This document shows, piece by piece, positions 26,040 to 35,798 of a stretch of DNA of 64,000 nt. The stretch is taken from the NCBI GenBank assembly GCA_963717125.1, contig CAVQVG010000003.1, positions 186,001 through 250,000 of the forward strand, read 5' to 3'. This DNA comes from RYN-230 sp963717125 (GTDB taxonomy: Bacteria; Actinomycetota; Actinomycetes; Streptosporangiales; Streptosporangiaceae). The stretch's first letter is position 1; every line of letters starts with the position of its first letter. Made by a program: the position numbers and the translations under genes. The notes beneath the pieces were generated by a model that did not search any database, was not told the origin of the DNA, and saw only the letters and a list, made by a program, of their open reading frames with translations.

Positions 26040-27069
26040 GTGAGGCGCGGGGTGACCGGGGTGCTGGCCCTGATTCTCACCGCCGTGGCGCTGCCTCCGC
26101 TGCTGGCCCGGCTGGTCGGCGGGCACCCGCCGCGCCCTGGCCCGCAGCTGGCCGCGCTGGCCCCGGTGGCCACGCTGCCGGCCCTGGCGGCGGTCGCGCT
26201 GGCCGCGGTTAGTGCAGGGGGGTGGGGGCTGGCCCTGCTGCTGGCCATCCCGGCCGCGATCCTGCTGGCCTGGCAACTATCCCCTTTCCTGCCCAACGCC
26301 AGCGCCCGGCCGGTCGGCCCGCGCCGCCCCCCGGGATCGCCGCCGGACACCGTCACCGTGCGGGTGCTGACGCTGAACTCCCGGGGCGGCTCGGCCGACC
26401 CGGCCGCCCTGCTGGCCGTGCTGCGCCTGGCACGCGGTGGATGTGCTGGCCGTGCAGGAACTGACCTGGGGCATGGTGCGCCGACTGGACGATGCCGGGC
26501 TTGCCGACCTGCTGCCGCACGCCCACCTCGACCCGCGGCCCGACGCACCGGGCGTGGGGCTGTGGGCCCGCTGGCCACTGGCCCCGCTGCCCCCGGTGCC
26601 AGGCCTGGTGGCCGCGGCTCCCCGGGCCCGCACCGAACCGGTCCCCGGACGGCCGGTCGTACTGACCTCGGTCCATCCGCTCACCCCGATGCGCGACCGC
26701 GGCTATCCCTGGCAGCGTGATCTGGCCCGGCTGCTGCCATTGGCGCACAGCAGCGAGCCGCAGGTGGTGCTGGGCGACTTCAACGCCAGCCGGGATCACC
26801 GGCCGTTCCGGGACCTGCTCGCGGCCGGCTTCGTGGACTGCGCCGACGCCGCGCAGCACCGGACCTGGCCTGGGTTCACCTGGCCGGCGTCCTGGGACCT
26901 GCACTCCGACCGGGAGAGCCAGCGGGTCCCGGACCGCCGTGCACCCGCCGTCATGCGGCTGGACCACGTGCTGGTCAGCCGGACCGGCAGCACGGTGCGC
27001 GAGGCAGGCCCGGTCCGGGTCGCGGGCACCGACCACCACGCCGTGCTGGCCATCATCGAGTTCTCCTGA
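26040..27069 (+). pseudogene. endonuclease/exonuclease/phosphatase family gene, frameshifted
   Basis: The first frame encodes several membrane helices (VLALILTAVALPPLLARLV, GWGLALLLAIPAAILLAWQL) and then the start of the catalytic domain (VRVLTLNSRGGSADPAALLA). At about 26432 the reading must shift by one base. The second frame then continues with VLAVQELTWGMVRRLDDAG, VVLGDFNASRDHRPFRDLL and the final GTDHHAVLAIIEF, which are the EEP-domain Glu, Asp-Asn and Asp-His motifs. Together they form one normal membrane-anchored EEP protein, so either a mutation or a sequencing error split it. Confidence 0.8.
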
Positions 27070-27164
27070 CGCGGTGTCCATGAACGCCCGGGAGGGCCGC
27101 CCCTGGTCCCATTCCCGACCACTCTGGCTGGCCAGCAGGCCTTGCCCGGGAAAGCCACCGCCCC

Positions 27165-27325
27165 GTCACCATCAGCGAGCACGGCAAGCCCGTTGCGGCG
27201 CTGATCGGCATTGATGACCTCGCCGACCTTGAGGATCGCGCAGCGTTGGCAGCACACCTGGCGGACAAGGCTGCCGGTCGCGGCGGGATCAGTCTTGATG
27301 GACTGGATGCTGCGCTCGAGGCATC
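27165..27325 (+). pseudogene. Phd/YefM-type antitoxin remnant
   Basis: The reading PVTISEHGKPVAALIGIDDL, then ADLEDRAALAAHLADKAAG is typical of the antitoxin core, but no start codon or N-terminal DNA-binding strand precedes it. The frame runs directly into the toxin fragment. Confidence 0.65.
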
Positions 27326-27418
27326 TACCGGTTACGCTCAGGCGGCATCCGCGTCCTGTACGAAGTCGATGATGAGTCGGCAACGGTCTACATCATAAAC
27401 ATCGGGATCATGCCCTAA
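27320..27418 (+). pseudogene. RelE/ParE-type toxin C-terminal remnant
   Basis: In a second frame the end of a RelE-like toxin is preserved: GIYRLRSGGIRVLYEVDDES, then ATVYIINIGIMP and a stop. The N-terminal half (about 50 residues) is absent, so a deletion joined antitoxin end and toxin end. Non-functional. Confidence 0.7.
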
Positions 27419-27474
27419 ATCGGGCTGACAGAACGCCGGGAGCTCGAGGTCAGCCGGTTGGCCCGGCAAGCCGA

Positions 27475-28572
27475 TCAGCCCGGTAACGCGGCGAACAAGA
27501 TCAGCGCGATGGCGATCAGCGCGGCCAGGCCGGCGGCGCCGAGCAGCAGGCCGGTGCGAACCCCACGGCGCCGCGCGGGCGGCCGGGACCGGGGCGGCGG
27601 CGACTGCCCACCGGGCCAGGCTGGCCCAGCCGACGCCGGGTACAGCTGGGCCGGGTCCTGCGCGGGCGGGAACGGCGCCTCCTGGTGCCGCGACGCGACC
27701 CGGTGCGCACCGGTGGGCGGGTAATGCTCGGCACCGGCGGCCGGATCACGATCCCAGCCGGGGTGCCCGGCATGTGCTGGGGGCGCGGCCGTGGCGTGCC
27801 GCGGGCCGCCCGGCCGGGACGCGGCCGGCGGCCGGCGCGGGCCCGCCGACCCGGACAGCTGGCGGCGGCCGGGCGGCTCGGCTGGCTCGGACTCGCCGGA
27901 CTCGCCGGGCGGCTCGGACGGCGCATCGATCCGGGGCCAGTTGCCATCCGGGGCGGCCTGGGGCGGCTGCTGCCACGCGGCCTGGGCGCTGGACATGAAG
28001 ACCTGGGTCGGGAAGTCGGCCGGGTACCGGTCCGCGTCCGGCAGCGTCCCGCCCGCTGCCGCGCCGCGCGGCCGGACCGGGACCGGCTCGTCCTGAGTGT
28101 CCCGCCGCCCGGTGTGCCACTCCGCGCGGCGCGGCGCACGCTCAGCTGGGCCTGGCCCCGGACCGTCCGGCCTATCCGGACCGTCCGGCCTGTCCGGCCT
28201 GCCCGGCCTGTCCGGCCTGCCCGGCCTACGGTCGTCGGCGAAGTTGCCGTTGGAGTTCCACCAGCCGAACACGCCGCCCGGCACCGGCTGACCGGCCTGC
28301 CCCCGGGACGGCGCCTGGTCCGGCGGCGCGCCGGGCGCCGGGAACGGGTCGCGCAGCGGATCCGGCCGCGGTCCGGAGGACCGCTCGTCGGCCGAACCCG
28401 CACCTGGACGCAGGTAGGGCCCGGATCGCAGCGGATGCTCCGAGCGCGGCAGATACGGGTCCGGCGGCTCGGGTTTGGCCCGCCGCGGCCGGTATCCGCC
28501 GGACTGACCCGGATACGGATCAGCGGCTGACGTCCAGATACCGGTTTCCGGCTGGCCTCTATCCTCACCCAC
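27475..28572 (-). CDS. proline-rich protein with C-terminal membrane anchor
   Basis: 365 residues from GTG 28572, which has GGGAGGGAG upstream. Most of the chain is disordered (Pro/Gly/Arg/Asp-rich). It includes a short repeat of the type PGRPDRPGRPDRPDGPDRP and a small ordered-looking island GGVFGWWNSNGNFADD. The final segment is basic (RSRPPARRRGVRTG) and then hydrophobic (LLLGAAGLAALIAIALILFA), a tail anchor. Such proteins are common in actinobacteria and have no assigned role. The repetitive coding sequence at 28155-28230 is prone to length variation. Confidence 0.65.
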   Translation of the reverse strand: MGEDRGQPETGIWTSAADPYPGQSGGYRPRRAKPEPPDPYLPRSEHPLRSGPYLRPGAGSADERSSGPRPDPLRDPFPAPGAPPDQAPSRGQAGQPVPGGVFGWWNSNGNFADDRRPGRPDRPGRPDRPDGPDRPDGPGPGPAERAPRRAEWHTGRRDTQDEPVPVRPRGAAAGGTLPDADRYPADFPTQVFMSSAQAAWQQPPQAAPDGNWPRIDAPSEPPGESGESEPAEPPGRRQLSGSAGPRRPPAASRPGGPRHATAAPPAHAGHPGWDRDPAAGAEHYPPTGAHRVASRHQEAPFPPAQDPAQLYPASAGPAWPGGQSPPPRSRPPARRRGVRTGLLLGAAGLAALIAIALILFAALPG

Positions 28573-28691
28573 GTGCGGCTCCCTCCCTGAAAGGGAGGAC
28601 GCAGCGCCCGGGTCAGAGGTTTACGGCCATACGCGGCGTACTAAGCAATAATCCGGTCGGCGGCCCGGCCCCGGTGTGCCGATAATCAGTC

Positions 28692-30125
28692 ATGCTCCTG
28701 ACCATCACGTGCACCGAGGCGCCCGCGACCGACCTGGGATTCCTGCTGCACAAGCACCCCGACCGGGTGCAGTCGTTCGCGATGTCGGCGGGCCAGGCAC
28801 ACGTGTTCTACCCGGAGGCGACCGAGCAGCGGTGCACCGCGGCGCTGCTGCTCGAGGTGGATCCGATCGAGCTGGTCCGCCGGCACCGGGGCCAGCGCAC
28901 TGGGCGGCAAAGCACCGGGGGGCCGGACGGCTTCTCACTGGCCGAATACGTCAACGACCGCCCGTACGCGGCGTCCTCGATGCTGGCGGTGGCGTTGGGC
29001 AAAGTGTTCCGCACCGCGCTGAGCGGGCGCTGCGAGGCGCGGCCGGAACTGGCCGCGCGCGAGCTGCCACTGGAGATCAGCCTGCCCGCGCTGCCCTGCC
29101 GCGGCGGGGCGGACCTGGCCGGGCGGCTGCTCGGGCCGCTGGGCTGGACGGTGCGGGCCGAGCCGGTGCCGCTGGACCCGGAGCGGCCGGAGTGGGGTGA
29201 CTCGGCCTACCTCAGCGTGCGGCTGACCGGGCGGCTGCGGCTGGCCGACGCGCTCAGCCAGTTGTACGTGCTGCTGCCGGTACTGGATGACACCAAGCAC
29301 TACTGGGTGGCGGACGCCGAGGTGGACAAGCTGATCCGGGCGGGCAGCGGCTGGCTGGCCGGGCACCCGGCGCGCGACCTGATCACCCGCCGGTACCTGG
29401 CGCACCGCAGGCGGCTGGTGCTGACCGCGGTGGGCCGGCTGGCCGAGGTGGACGACACCGAACCGGAGGCGCTGGACAACGCGGTGCCGGACACGGACCC
29501 CGGCGACGCCGACCGGAAGGACCCGCCGCTGGCGGCGCAGCGCCGCGTGGCGGTGCTGGACGTGCTGCGCGAATCCGGCGGGAGGACCGTGGCCGACCTC
29601 GGCTGCGGCGAGGGAACGCTGGTCGCGCTGCTGCTCCGGGAGCCCACGGTGCGCCGGGTGGTCGGCGTGGACGTGTCGCACCGGGCGCTGGACCGGGCCG
29701 CCCAGCGGCTGCACCTGGACACCATGCCGGACCGGCAGCGGGACCGGGTCGCGCTGCTGCAGTCCTCGCTGACCTACGCCGACGACCGGCTCACCGGGCT
29801 GGACGCGGCGGTGCTGATGGAGGTGATCGAGCACATCGACCCGTCCCGGCTGGCGGCGGCGGAACAGACGGTGTTCGGCTACGCCCGGCCCGGCACGGTC
29901 GTGGTCACCACCCCGAACGCAGAGCACAACGTGCGGTTCGCCGGCCTGGCGCCGGGGGCGAGGCGGCACCCGGACCACCGCTTCGAGTGGAGCAGGCCGC
30001 AGTTCCGGGACTGGGCCGGCGGGGTGGCGGCCCGGCGCGGCTACCAGGTCAGCTACCGCCCGGTGGGGGCCGACGACCCCGAGGTCGGCCCGCCGACCCA
30101 GCTGGCGGTGTTCACCCGTGACTGA
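28692..30125 (+). CDS. hen1: Hen1 RNA 3'-terminal 2'-O-methyltransferase
   Basis: 477 residues. The N-terminal half begins MLLTITCTEAPATDLGFLLH and corresponds to the bacterial Hen1 ligase-activating region. The C-terminal half is the SAM methyltransferase (VADLGCGEGTLVALLL, VVGVDVSHRALDRAAQR). The metal-site residues are in AVLMEVIEHIDPSRL, and TTPNAEHNVRFAGLAPG follows. It methylates the 2'-OH at a cleavage site during RNA repair so that the repaired RNA resists a second cut. The gene overlaps pnkp by 8 nt; the two form the known Pnkp/Hen1 complex. Confidence 0.95.
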   Translation: MLLTITCTEAPATDLGFLLHKHPDRVQSFAMSAGQAHVFYPEATEQRCTAALLLEVDPIELVRRHRGQRTGRQSTGGPDGFSLAEYVNDRPYAASSMLAVALGKVFRTALSGRCEARPELAARELPLEISLPALPCRGGADLAGRLLGPLGWTVRAEPVPLDPERPEWGDSAYLSVRLTGRLRLADALSQLYVLLPVLDDTKHYWVADAEVDKLIRAGSGWLAGHPARDLITRRYLAHRRRLVLTAVGRLAEVDDTEPEALDNAVPDTDPGDADRKDPPLAAQRRVAVLDVLRESGGRTVADLGCGEGTLVALLLREPTVRRVVGVDVSHRALDRAAQRLHLDTMPDRQRDRVALLQSSLTYADDRLTGLDAAVLMEVIEHIDPSRLAAAEQTVFGYARPGTVVVTTPNAEHNVRFAGLAPGARRHPDHRFEWSRPQFRDWAGGVAARRGYQVSYRPVGADDPEVGPPTQLAVFTRD

Positions 30126-32670
30126 GTACCGCCTCCCCGAGCTGTCCCTGGTCGTGCTCGTCGGCGTGTCCGGGTCGGGCAAGTCCACGTTCGCCCGGCA
30201 GCACTTCGGCCGGTTCGAGGTCATCTCCAGCGACTTCTGCCGCGGCCTGGTGGCCGATGACGAGAACGACCAGGCCGCCACCCGGGAGGCGTTCGACGTG
30301 CTCGGCTACATCGCGGGCAAGCGGCTGGCCGCAGGCCGGCTGACCGTGATCGACGCGACCAACGTGCAGGCCGACGCGCGCAAGCCACTCATCGAACTGG
30401 CCCGCGCGCACGACGTGCTGCCGGTCGCCATCGTGCTGGACGTGCCGGAGAAAATCTGCCTCGAGCGCAACGCCCTCCGGTCCGACCGGTCGTTCGGCAG
30501 CCAGGTCATTCACCGGCAGCGGGAACAGCTGCGCCGGTCGCTGCGGTCGCTCAGCCGGGAGGGCTTCCGCACTGTGCACGTGCTGCGCGGGGCCGACGAG
30601 GTGGCCGAGGCCAGCCTCATCCGGCACCGGCTGCTGACCGACCACACCGACCGGACCGGGCCGTTCGACGTGATCGGCGACGTGCACGGCTGCCGCGCCG
30701 AACTGGAGGCGCTGCTGGACCGGCTCGGCTACCAGATCACCCGGGACGCGGCCGGTCGCCCGGCCGGCGCGGTGCCGCCGGCGGGCCGCACCGCGGTCTT
30801 CCTCGGCGACCTGGTGGACCGGGGCCCGGATTCGCCCGGCGTGCTCCGGCTGGTGATGGGCATGGTGGCCGCCGGGCAGGCGCTGGCCGTGCCCGGCAAC
30901 CACGAGAACAAGCTGGTCCGGGCCCTGTCCGGGCGGAGCGTCCAGGTCAGTCACGGCCTGGCCGAGACGCTGAGCCAGCTGGCCGCCGAAGACGAGGAGT
31001 TCCGCCGCCAGGTCGGCGAGTTCTGCCGGGGACTGGTGTCGCACCTGACGCTGGACGGGGGCCGGCTCGTGGTCGCGCACGCCGGGCTGAAGGAGGCGTA
31101 TCACGGCCGGGCGTCGGGGCGGGTGCGCAGCTTCGCGCTGTACGGCGACACGACCGGGGAGACCGACGAGTACGGCCTGCCGGTCCGCTACCCGTGGGCG
31201 GCCGACTACCGGGGCCGGGCCATGGTGCTGTACGGGCACACGCCGGTGCCCGAGCCGGAGTGGCTGAACAACACGTTGTGCCTGGACACCGGGTGCGTGT
31301 TCGGCGGGCGGCTGACCGCGCTGCGCTACCCGGAGCGGGAGATCGTCTCGGTCCCGGCCGAGCGGGTCTGGTACGAGCCAGCCAAGCCGCTGGCGCCTGC
31401 GGCCGCCCCGGAGCGGGATCCCGGGGTGCTCCACATCAGCGATGTACTCGGCAAGCGGGTGATCGAGACCAGGACGTCCGGGCGGATCACGGTCCGGGAG
31501 GAGAACGCGGCCGGGGCGCTGGAGGTGATGAGCCGGTTCGCCATCGATCCGCGCTGGCTGCTCTACCTGCCGCCGACCATGGCGCCGTGCGCCACCTCGG
31601 CCGAGCCGGGCTTGCTGGAACACCCGGCCGACGCGTTCGCGGCCTACGCCGCGGACGGCATCGCCGAGGTCATCTGCGAAGAGAAGCACATGGGCTCGCG
31701 GGCCATGGTGCTGGCCTGCCGGGACGACCCGCCGGCCGGGGACGCGGCCCGCCGGTTCGGCGCGGCCGGTGATCAGCCAGGAGCGGTGTACACCCGGACC
31801 GGGCGGCCGTTCTTCGCCGCGGACCGGGCCGCTGAGCTGCTGGGCGTGGTCCGGGCCGCGGTAGCGGCGGCCGGGCTATGGGAGGAGCTGGACACCAGCT
31901 GGCTGCTGCTGGACTGCGAGCTGATGCCCTGGTCGGTGAAGGCCGAGCAGTTGCTCAAGCAGCAGTACGCGGCGGTCGGCGCGGCCGCCCGGGCCGCGCT
32001 GCCAGTGGCGGCCGGCCTGCTGGCCCAGGCCCAGGAACGCGGCCTGGACGTGGCCGGCCTGGCCGACCGGACCGCGGCCCGGCTGGACGGCGCGGAGCGG
32101 TTCACCGCCGCCTACCGGCGGTACTGCTGGCCGACCCGCGGGCTGGACGGGCTGCGGCTGGCCCCGTTCCAGCTACTGGCCACCGAGCGGGATACCTATT
32201 ACCAGCGGGACCACGGCTGGCATCTGGCCCTGGCCGGGCGGCTGGCCGACGCCGCGCCCGGGTTCATCCAGCGCACCCGCAGCCTGCTGGTGGACACCAC
32301 CGACCCGCGCTCGGTGGCGGCCGGCACCGGCTGGTGGTCCGAGCTGACCGGGGGCGGCGGCGAGGGCATGGTGGTCAAGCCAGCGGCTGGTCTCGTGCGT
32401 GGCCCGGATGGCCCAGCCCAGCCCGGGATCAAGGTGCGCGGGCCGGACTACCTCCGGATCATTTACGGCCCGGACTACACGCTGCCGGACAACCTGGCCC
32501 GACTGCGGGACCGCAACCTGGGCCGGAAGCGGTCGCTGGCGCTGCGGGAGTACGCGCTGGGCCTCGAGGCCCTGGACCGGGTGGCCGGCGGGGAGCCGTT
32601 GTGGCGGGTGCACGAGGCGGTGTTCGGCGTGCTGGCCTTGGAGTCGGAGCCGGTCGACCCGCGGCTGTGA
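30118..32670 (+). CDS. pnkp: Pnkp polynucleotide kinase-phosphatase/ligase
   Basis: 850 residues with three domains. The 5'-kinase has P-loop GVSGSGKSTF (residues ~16-25). The 2',3'-phosphatase, a metallophosphoesterase, starts near residue 180 (FDVIGDVHGC, FLGDLVDRGPDSP, VPGNHENKL). The C-terminal adenylyltransferase has EEKHMGSRAMV, whose Lys is the nucleotidyl-transfer residue, and late ligase motifs (GEGMVVKPAAG, QPGIKVRGPDYLRIIYGPDY). It heals and seals broken RNA together with Hen1. GTG 30118 overlaps the hen1 stop. Confidence 0.96.
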   Translation: MTEYRLPELSLVVLVGVSGSGKSTFARQHFGRFEVISSDFCRGLVADDENDQAATREAFDVLGYIAGKRLAAGRLTVIDATNVQADARKPLIELARAHDVLPVAIVLDVPEKICLERNALRSDRSFGSQVIHRQREQLRRSLRSLSREGFRTVHVLRGADEVAEASLIRHRLLTDHTDRTGPFDVIGDVHGCRAELEALLDRLGYQITRDAAGRPAGAVPPAGRTAVFLGDLVDRGPDSPGVLRLVMGMVAAGQALAVPGNHENKLVRALSGRSVQVSHGLAETLSQLAAEDEEFRRQVGEFCRGLVSHLTLDGGRLVVAHAGLKEAYHGRASGRVRSFALYGDTTGETDEYGLPVRYPWAADYRGRAMVLYGHTPVPEPEWLNNTLCLDTGCVFGGRLTALRYPEREIVSVPAERVWYEPAKPLAPAAAPERDPGVLHISDVLGKRVIETRTSGRITVREENAAGALEVMSRFAIDPRWLLYLPPTMAPCATSAEPGLLEHPADAFAAYAADGIAEVICEEKHMGSRAMVLACRDDPPAGDAARRFGAAGDQPGAVYTRTGRPFFAADRAAELLGVVRAAVAAAGLWEELDTSWLLLDCELMPWSVKAEQLLKQQYAAVGAAARAALPVAAGLLAQAQERGLDVAGLADRTAARLDGAERFTAAYRRYCWPTRGLDGLRLAPFQLLATERDTYYQRDHGWHLALAGRLADAAPGFIQRTRSLLVDTTDPRSVAAGTGWWSELTGGGGEGMVVKPAAGLVRGPDGPAQPGIKVRGPDYLRIIYGPDYTLPDNLARLRDRNLGRKRSLALREYALGLEALDRVAGGEPLWRVHEAVFGVLALESEPVDPRL

Positions 32671-33213
32671 CCGCAGGTGGATGAGGCGCCGCTGAAGGCT
32701 GCCCCGCGGAAGTTGACGTCGGCTCTGATGCCGTTTGCAAGGCTGAAATCGATGAGTGGCACTGGTGAGATCGAGGCGGATGTTGCTCCCAGAAACGCGA
32801 GCCGGGAGGATCGTCGAACTGCACCTCATGTGCCCGTCGGCCATGGGGGAACTTGCCGCTGCAGCATCCAGCTCCGGGCTGCTCGCAGAGGTGACCGGTG
32901 CTCGAACTTGGAATGCCCACTGCGAGCGACGTAGGATACAGGCTGGGTACCTTCCGACGGGGGGCGCTCTTGACCGTATCCGCCGTCATCTGTGCGCCAC
33001 GGGGGGATCGTTGGCCGCTTCTCCAGGGATCACTGTCATCACCAGGCCCGGTTTCCGATGGAGTCCATCGTCTCCGTCGATCGGGGCGGCTCGAGGTCGT
33101 CTCCGTTGCCCAGAAATCCGGCAGCTGAAATCGCCCAGCGGTGACATCATTGAAACCAGTTGAGGGCCCTCAGGAGAGCACAGTATCGGTATCCAGTCGC
33201 GGAGGGGTGAGTG
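32671..33213. other. gap after pnkp with no recognised gene
   Basis: About 540 bp with scattered open frames but no convincing domain. G6 runs occur near 32958 and 33000. It marks the change from backbone to the polysaccharide island. Confidence 0.5.
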
Positions 33214-34149
33214 ATGGGTGCACAACTACCAGGGCAGGGCCTCAAGACGATAGAACAGATTCCATTCGACGATGCGTTCCCCGCACAGTCCATGGAATTC
33301 AGCCATGATCTCCCCCACGATGACCGGCTGACCCTCGCGGCAGTCGCAGATCTCGCCGACCGGCTGCCGCGGACGTCGGTGATCGCCGACACGGCGGCGC
33401 AGCCTCTTCTGGTTCCGCAAGGGGGTCCGCCTCGGGGTGCCCTGGAACGACCGGGCGACGTCATACGCGATTTGCAGAACGCAAACGCCTGGCTCACCCT
33501 GCTTATGGTGGAAGACGATCCCGGCATGGCAGAAATCATGAACACCTATCTCGACCAACTCGAGTCGGGGATCAGCGCCAAGCAGGGCAAGCGGGTCAAG
33601 TTGCGCAAACGGGTGGCATTCGTCTTTGTTTCCTCCCCCAATTCAGTCACGCCGGTCCACTACGACGTCGAGCACAGCCTGTTGATGATGGTCAGTGGCT
33701 GCAAGGCCGTCAGCATCGGGCGCTTCGAGAGCGACGCAGATCGGCGGCACGAGTTCGACAGGTACTGGGATGGCGCCCACGGGCGGATCGAGAAAGTGCC
33801 TCCTGAGGTCGCCACATACACCATGACGCCCGGCCGGGGGGTGTACATACCTCCCGGTACGCCGCACTGGGTGCATAACAGTTCCGAAATTTCGTTGTCG
33901 GTGACCCTCACGTACTTCACCGATGCCACCGTCCGCGAGAACCGCGTCGAGAGCTTCAACGCGCACCTTCGACGGCGGCACATGAACCCACGGGAGCCGG
34001 GACAATCCATCACCGTTGACAGAGCGAAGGTCTGCGCCTTGGGGGCCTATACGATCGCGCAGCGCCTTCGGTCCATGGCGCCTGGCACGAAACAACACGA
34101 CAGCGAAGCCCCTGCTGGTGGATCGGCCTACCGGGTGGAGGGGAGTTAG
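33214..34149 (+). CDS. JmjC/cupin-like Fe(II)-dependent oxygenase
   Basis: About 311 residues. The double-stranded beta-helix metal site is visible: HYDVEHSLLMMVSGCKAVSI (His-x-Asp first part) and GVYIPPGTPHWVHNSSEISL (distal His). This matches cupin_8/JmjC-type 2-oxoglutarate oxygenases, which hydroxylate proteins or small molecules. The N-terminal ~60 residues (QSMEFSHDLPHDDRLTLAAV) resemble the lead-in of that family. The start is at ATG 33214 after ggagggg; GTG 33211 is an alternative. It is convergent with a GNAT gene, so a shared pathway is possible but not shown. Confidence 0.75.
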   Translation: MGAQLPGQGLKTIEQIPFDDAFPAQSMEFSHDLPHDDRLTLAAVADLADRLPRTSVIADTAAQPLLVPQGGPPRGALERPGDVIRDLQNANAWLTLLMVEDDPGMAEIMNTYLDQLESGISAKQGKRVKLRKRVAFVFVSSPNSVTPVHYDVEHSLLMMVSGCKAVSIGRFESDADRRHEFDRYWDGAHGRIEKVPPEVATYTMTPGRGVYIPPGTPHWVHNSSEISLSVTLTYFTDATVRENRVESFNAHLRRRHMNPREPGQSITVDRAKVCALGAYTIAQRLRSMAPGTKQHDSEAPAGGSAYRVEGS

Positions 34150-34153
34150 GCAG

Positions 34154-35209
34154 TCACGCCCTCCACCGGGCGACGGTGGATCGCCCGAGGCGAACGCACC
34201 GGACCGCTGTTTGCCTGGTTTGGACCGTCACCGCCTTGGTGGCGCCTCCGAGTCGGCCCACGGCCCCCTGGCCGGCTACCAGCCTCAACATCTCTCGCTG
34301 GTTCCGCGTGAACCGTCTCTTATAGGGCTCGTCGCCTCGAAGGAAATCCACTTCGCTGAAGCCCCGGGTACATGCGTCATCGATGATGGCGGCGAGCAGG
34401 ACGTTCGTGGCGTCCCGCCAGCGGCGATCGGTGAGCCGCGCGCTCTGATACAGACTCACCCGACCGGCCACCTCGAACGCCGTCACGGTCGCAACCACGA
34501 GATCGTCGTTCCCGAGTTCGTGGACTACGGCCTCATTGGCCGCGCAGCCACCAGCGAATCCAGCTGCGAAGCGATCGAAGATAGGAAGGAAGTTGGAGCG
34601 GCTCCCCCACTGGGCCTGGTGGAGCTCGCGCAGGGTGTCGAGGTGTTGCAGGACTGGCCGGCCGCGGATCGCCTGATGCGCCACGCCTTCGGCTGCGAGG
34701 CGCTTGGCGGAGACACGGAGGTTCTTGCGGAACTGCGCGGGCAGGCTGGCCCGGTACGCCTCTGGGCTGTCGGGCAAGGGCGCGAAGGGGGCCACGGCCA
34801 TGGGCTGGCGGCGAACGCGGCCGGGCAGAGCTTCGATCAACCGTGACCCAGCCCGGATGCCCCTGAGGTCCAAGAGGCGTTCACCAGGACGGCAGAGCCA
34901 GTCCCGGATGAGGCGGACCACCGTCGCCTCATGGCCGGGGGCGGCGAGCAGGTCGAGATGATCCGGGCACAGCGACCCGTCTCCCATCATCCGAACGCTT
35001 AGCATCGAGCGGCGCTTCTCCAAGGCAAGTCCACCCAGGAGGTGCGCCCCGTCGACGACCAGAAGGAAGTGACGGCCAGGTCCACCGGCCCCGGTCAACC
35101 ACCACGATCGCAGGAAGGGCGACGGAAGCGGGGAAGAATCCACCAGTTGATCCCACTGCGCAGCCCACCCGTTGAGGTGGGGGACGTCGAGCAAGTGGGG
35201 CGGAGCCAC
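34154..35209 (-). CDS. BioF2-like GNAT acetyltransferase (CelD/BcsL type)
   Basis: 351 residues. The FemAB/BioF2-like fold is marked by RASLPAQFRKNLRVSAKRLA and DFLRGDEPYKRRFT, the typical acyl-CoA-site signature of PF13480. Members acetylate sugars or polymers in exopolysaccharide clusters. No signal peptide is seen. GTG 35209 is the first start. The stop lies 4 nt from the convergent JmjC gene stop. Surroundings of GH16, deacetylase and glycosyltransferase genes support a role in glycan modification. Confidence 0.8.
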   Translation of the reverse strand: MAPPHLLDVPHLNGWAAQWDQLVDSSPLPSPFLRSWWLTGAGGPGRHFLLVVDGAHLLGGLALEKRRSMLSVRMMGDGSLCPDHLDLLAAPGHEATVVRLIRDWLCRPGERLLDLRGIRAGSRLIEALPGRVRRQPMAVAPFAPLPDSPEAYRASLPAQFRKNLRVSAKRLAAEGVAHQAIRGRPVLQHLDTLRELHQAQWGSRSNFLPIFDRFAAGFAGGCAANEAVVHELGNDDLVVATVTAFEVAGRVSLYQSARLTDRRWRDATNVLLAAIIDDACTRGFSEVDFLRGDEPYKRRFTRNQREMLRLVAGQGAVGRLGGATKAVTVQTRQTAVRCVRLGRSTVARWRA

Positions 35210-35413
35210 TATCGGATCTCGCCCCGTGCGATCGCGATCGGGGAAGGGTCGGATCTCACGCCAACAATCTTCCCACGACCGGCTCTGACATTCTCGCGCA
35301 GGGCCGTACCCACTCGCTTCATCCTCATGCCATTGCGATCAGCCTGGCCGGCAGTGTCTCGCGTTTGCAGGGTCCCACTTTCGGGGCGATGCCCAGTGAT
35401 GACAGGTAGACAT

Positions 35414-35542
35414 GCGCAGTTTGGTCAGCGCAGGAGTCCCAGCTTGGTACCTGGACGCGATCCACCGGCGAGGGGACAACATTGCCTTGACTAGCTCTTG
35501 GGCGGCGACGGCAGCAGGCGCGCCGCGCGGCACGCCACGGAC
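35414..35542 (-). pseudogene. GT4 glycosyltransferase C-terminal fragment
   Basis: The minus-strand reading VRGVPRGAPAAVAAQELVKA, then MLSPRRWIASRY matches the end of the intact GT4 at 41079-42254 (VRGVTPGAPAARVARDIVKA). The nucleotide match also extends to sgcgccttgacta-type stretches in both. Only about 45 residues survive, so this is a relic of a duplicate gene. Confidence 0.65.
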
Positions 35543-35570
35543 TGTTGCCCGGCGGTTGCTAGACCGCGAG

Positions 35571-35660
35571 GACAATTACGTGCGCCACACCCACGATCCT
35601 GGTGCCGTTCGACAGCAACGCCGCCGAACGCGAAGTCAGGACGTCCAAGCTACGATGGCT
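35571..35660 (+). pseudogene. IS66-family transposase remnant
   Basis: The plus strand reads DNYVRHTHD, shifts one frame, then reads LVPFDSNAAEREVRTSKLRW. The PFDxNxAERExR signature is the end of the IS66 transposase catalytic domain. No terminal repeats were found. Confidence 0.6.
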
Positions 35661-35798
35661 CGTGACTCCCGTCGTGCCCGCGGTCGTGCATGTGTCGGTG
35701 CTTCTATGCCGGTGCGTCCGTCGCTGGTGACGGTTACGGTCAGAAGACGTAACGCCAACGCCTAGGCGTCGGGAGGCTAGCTCGCGGTGAAGGAGGTC

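Noticed and set aside
28155..28230. Possible CRISPR or short repeat array
   Set aside because: The repeats (ccggcctgtccgg type) are coding low-complexity units of the proline-rich protein with no spacers.
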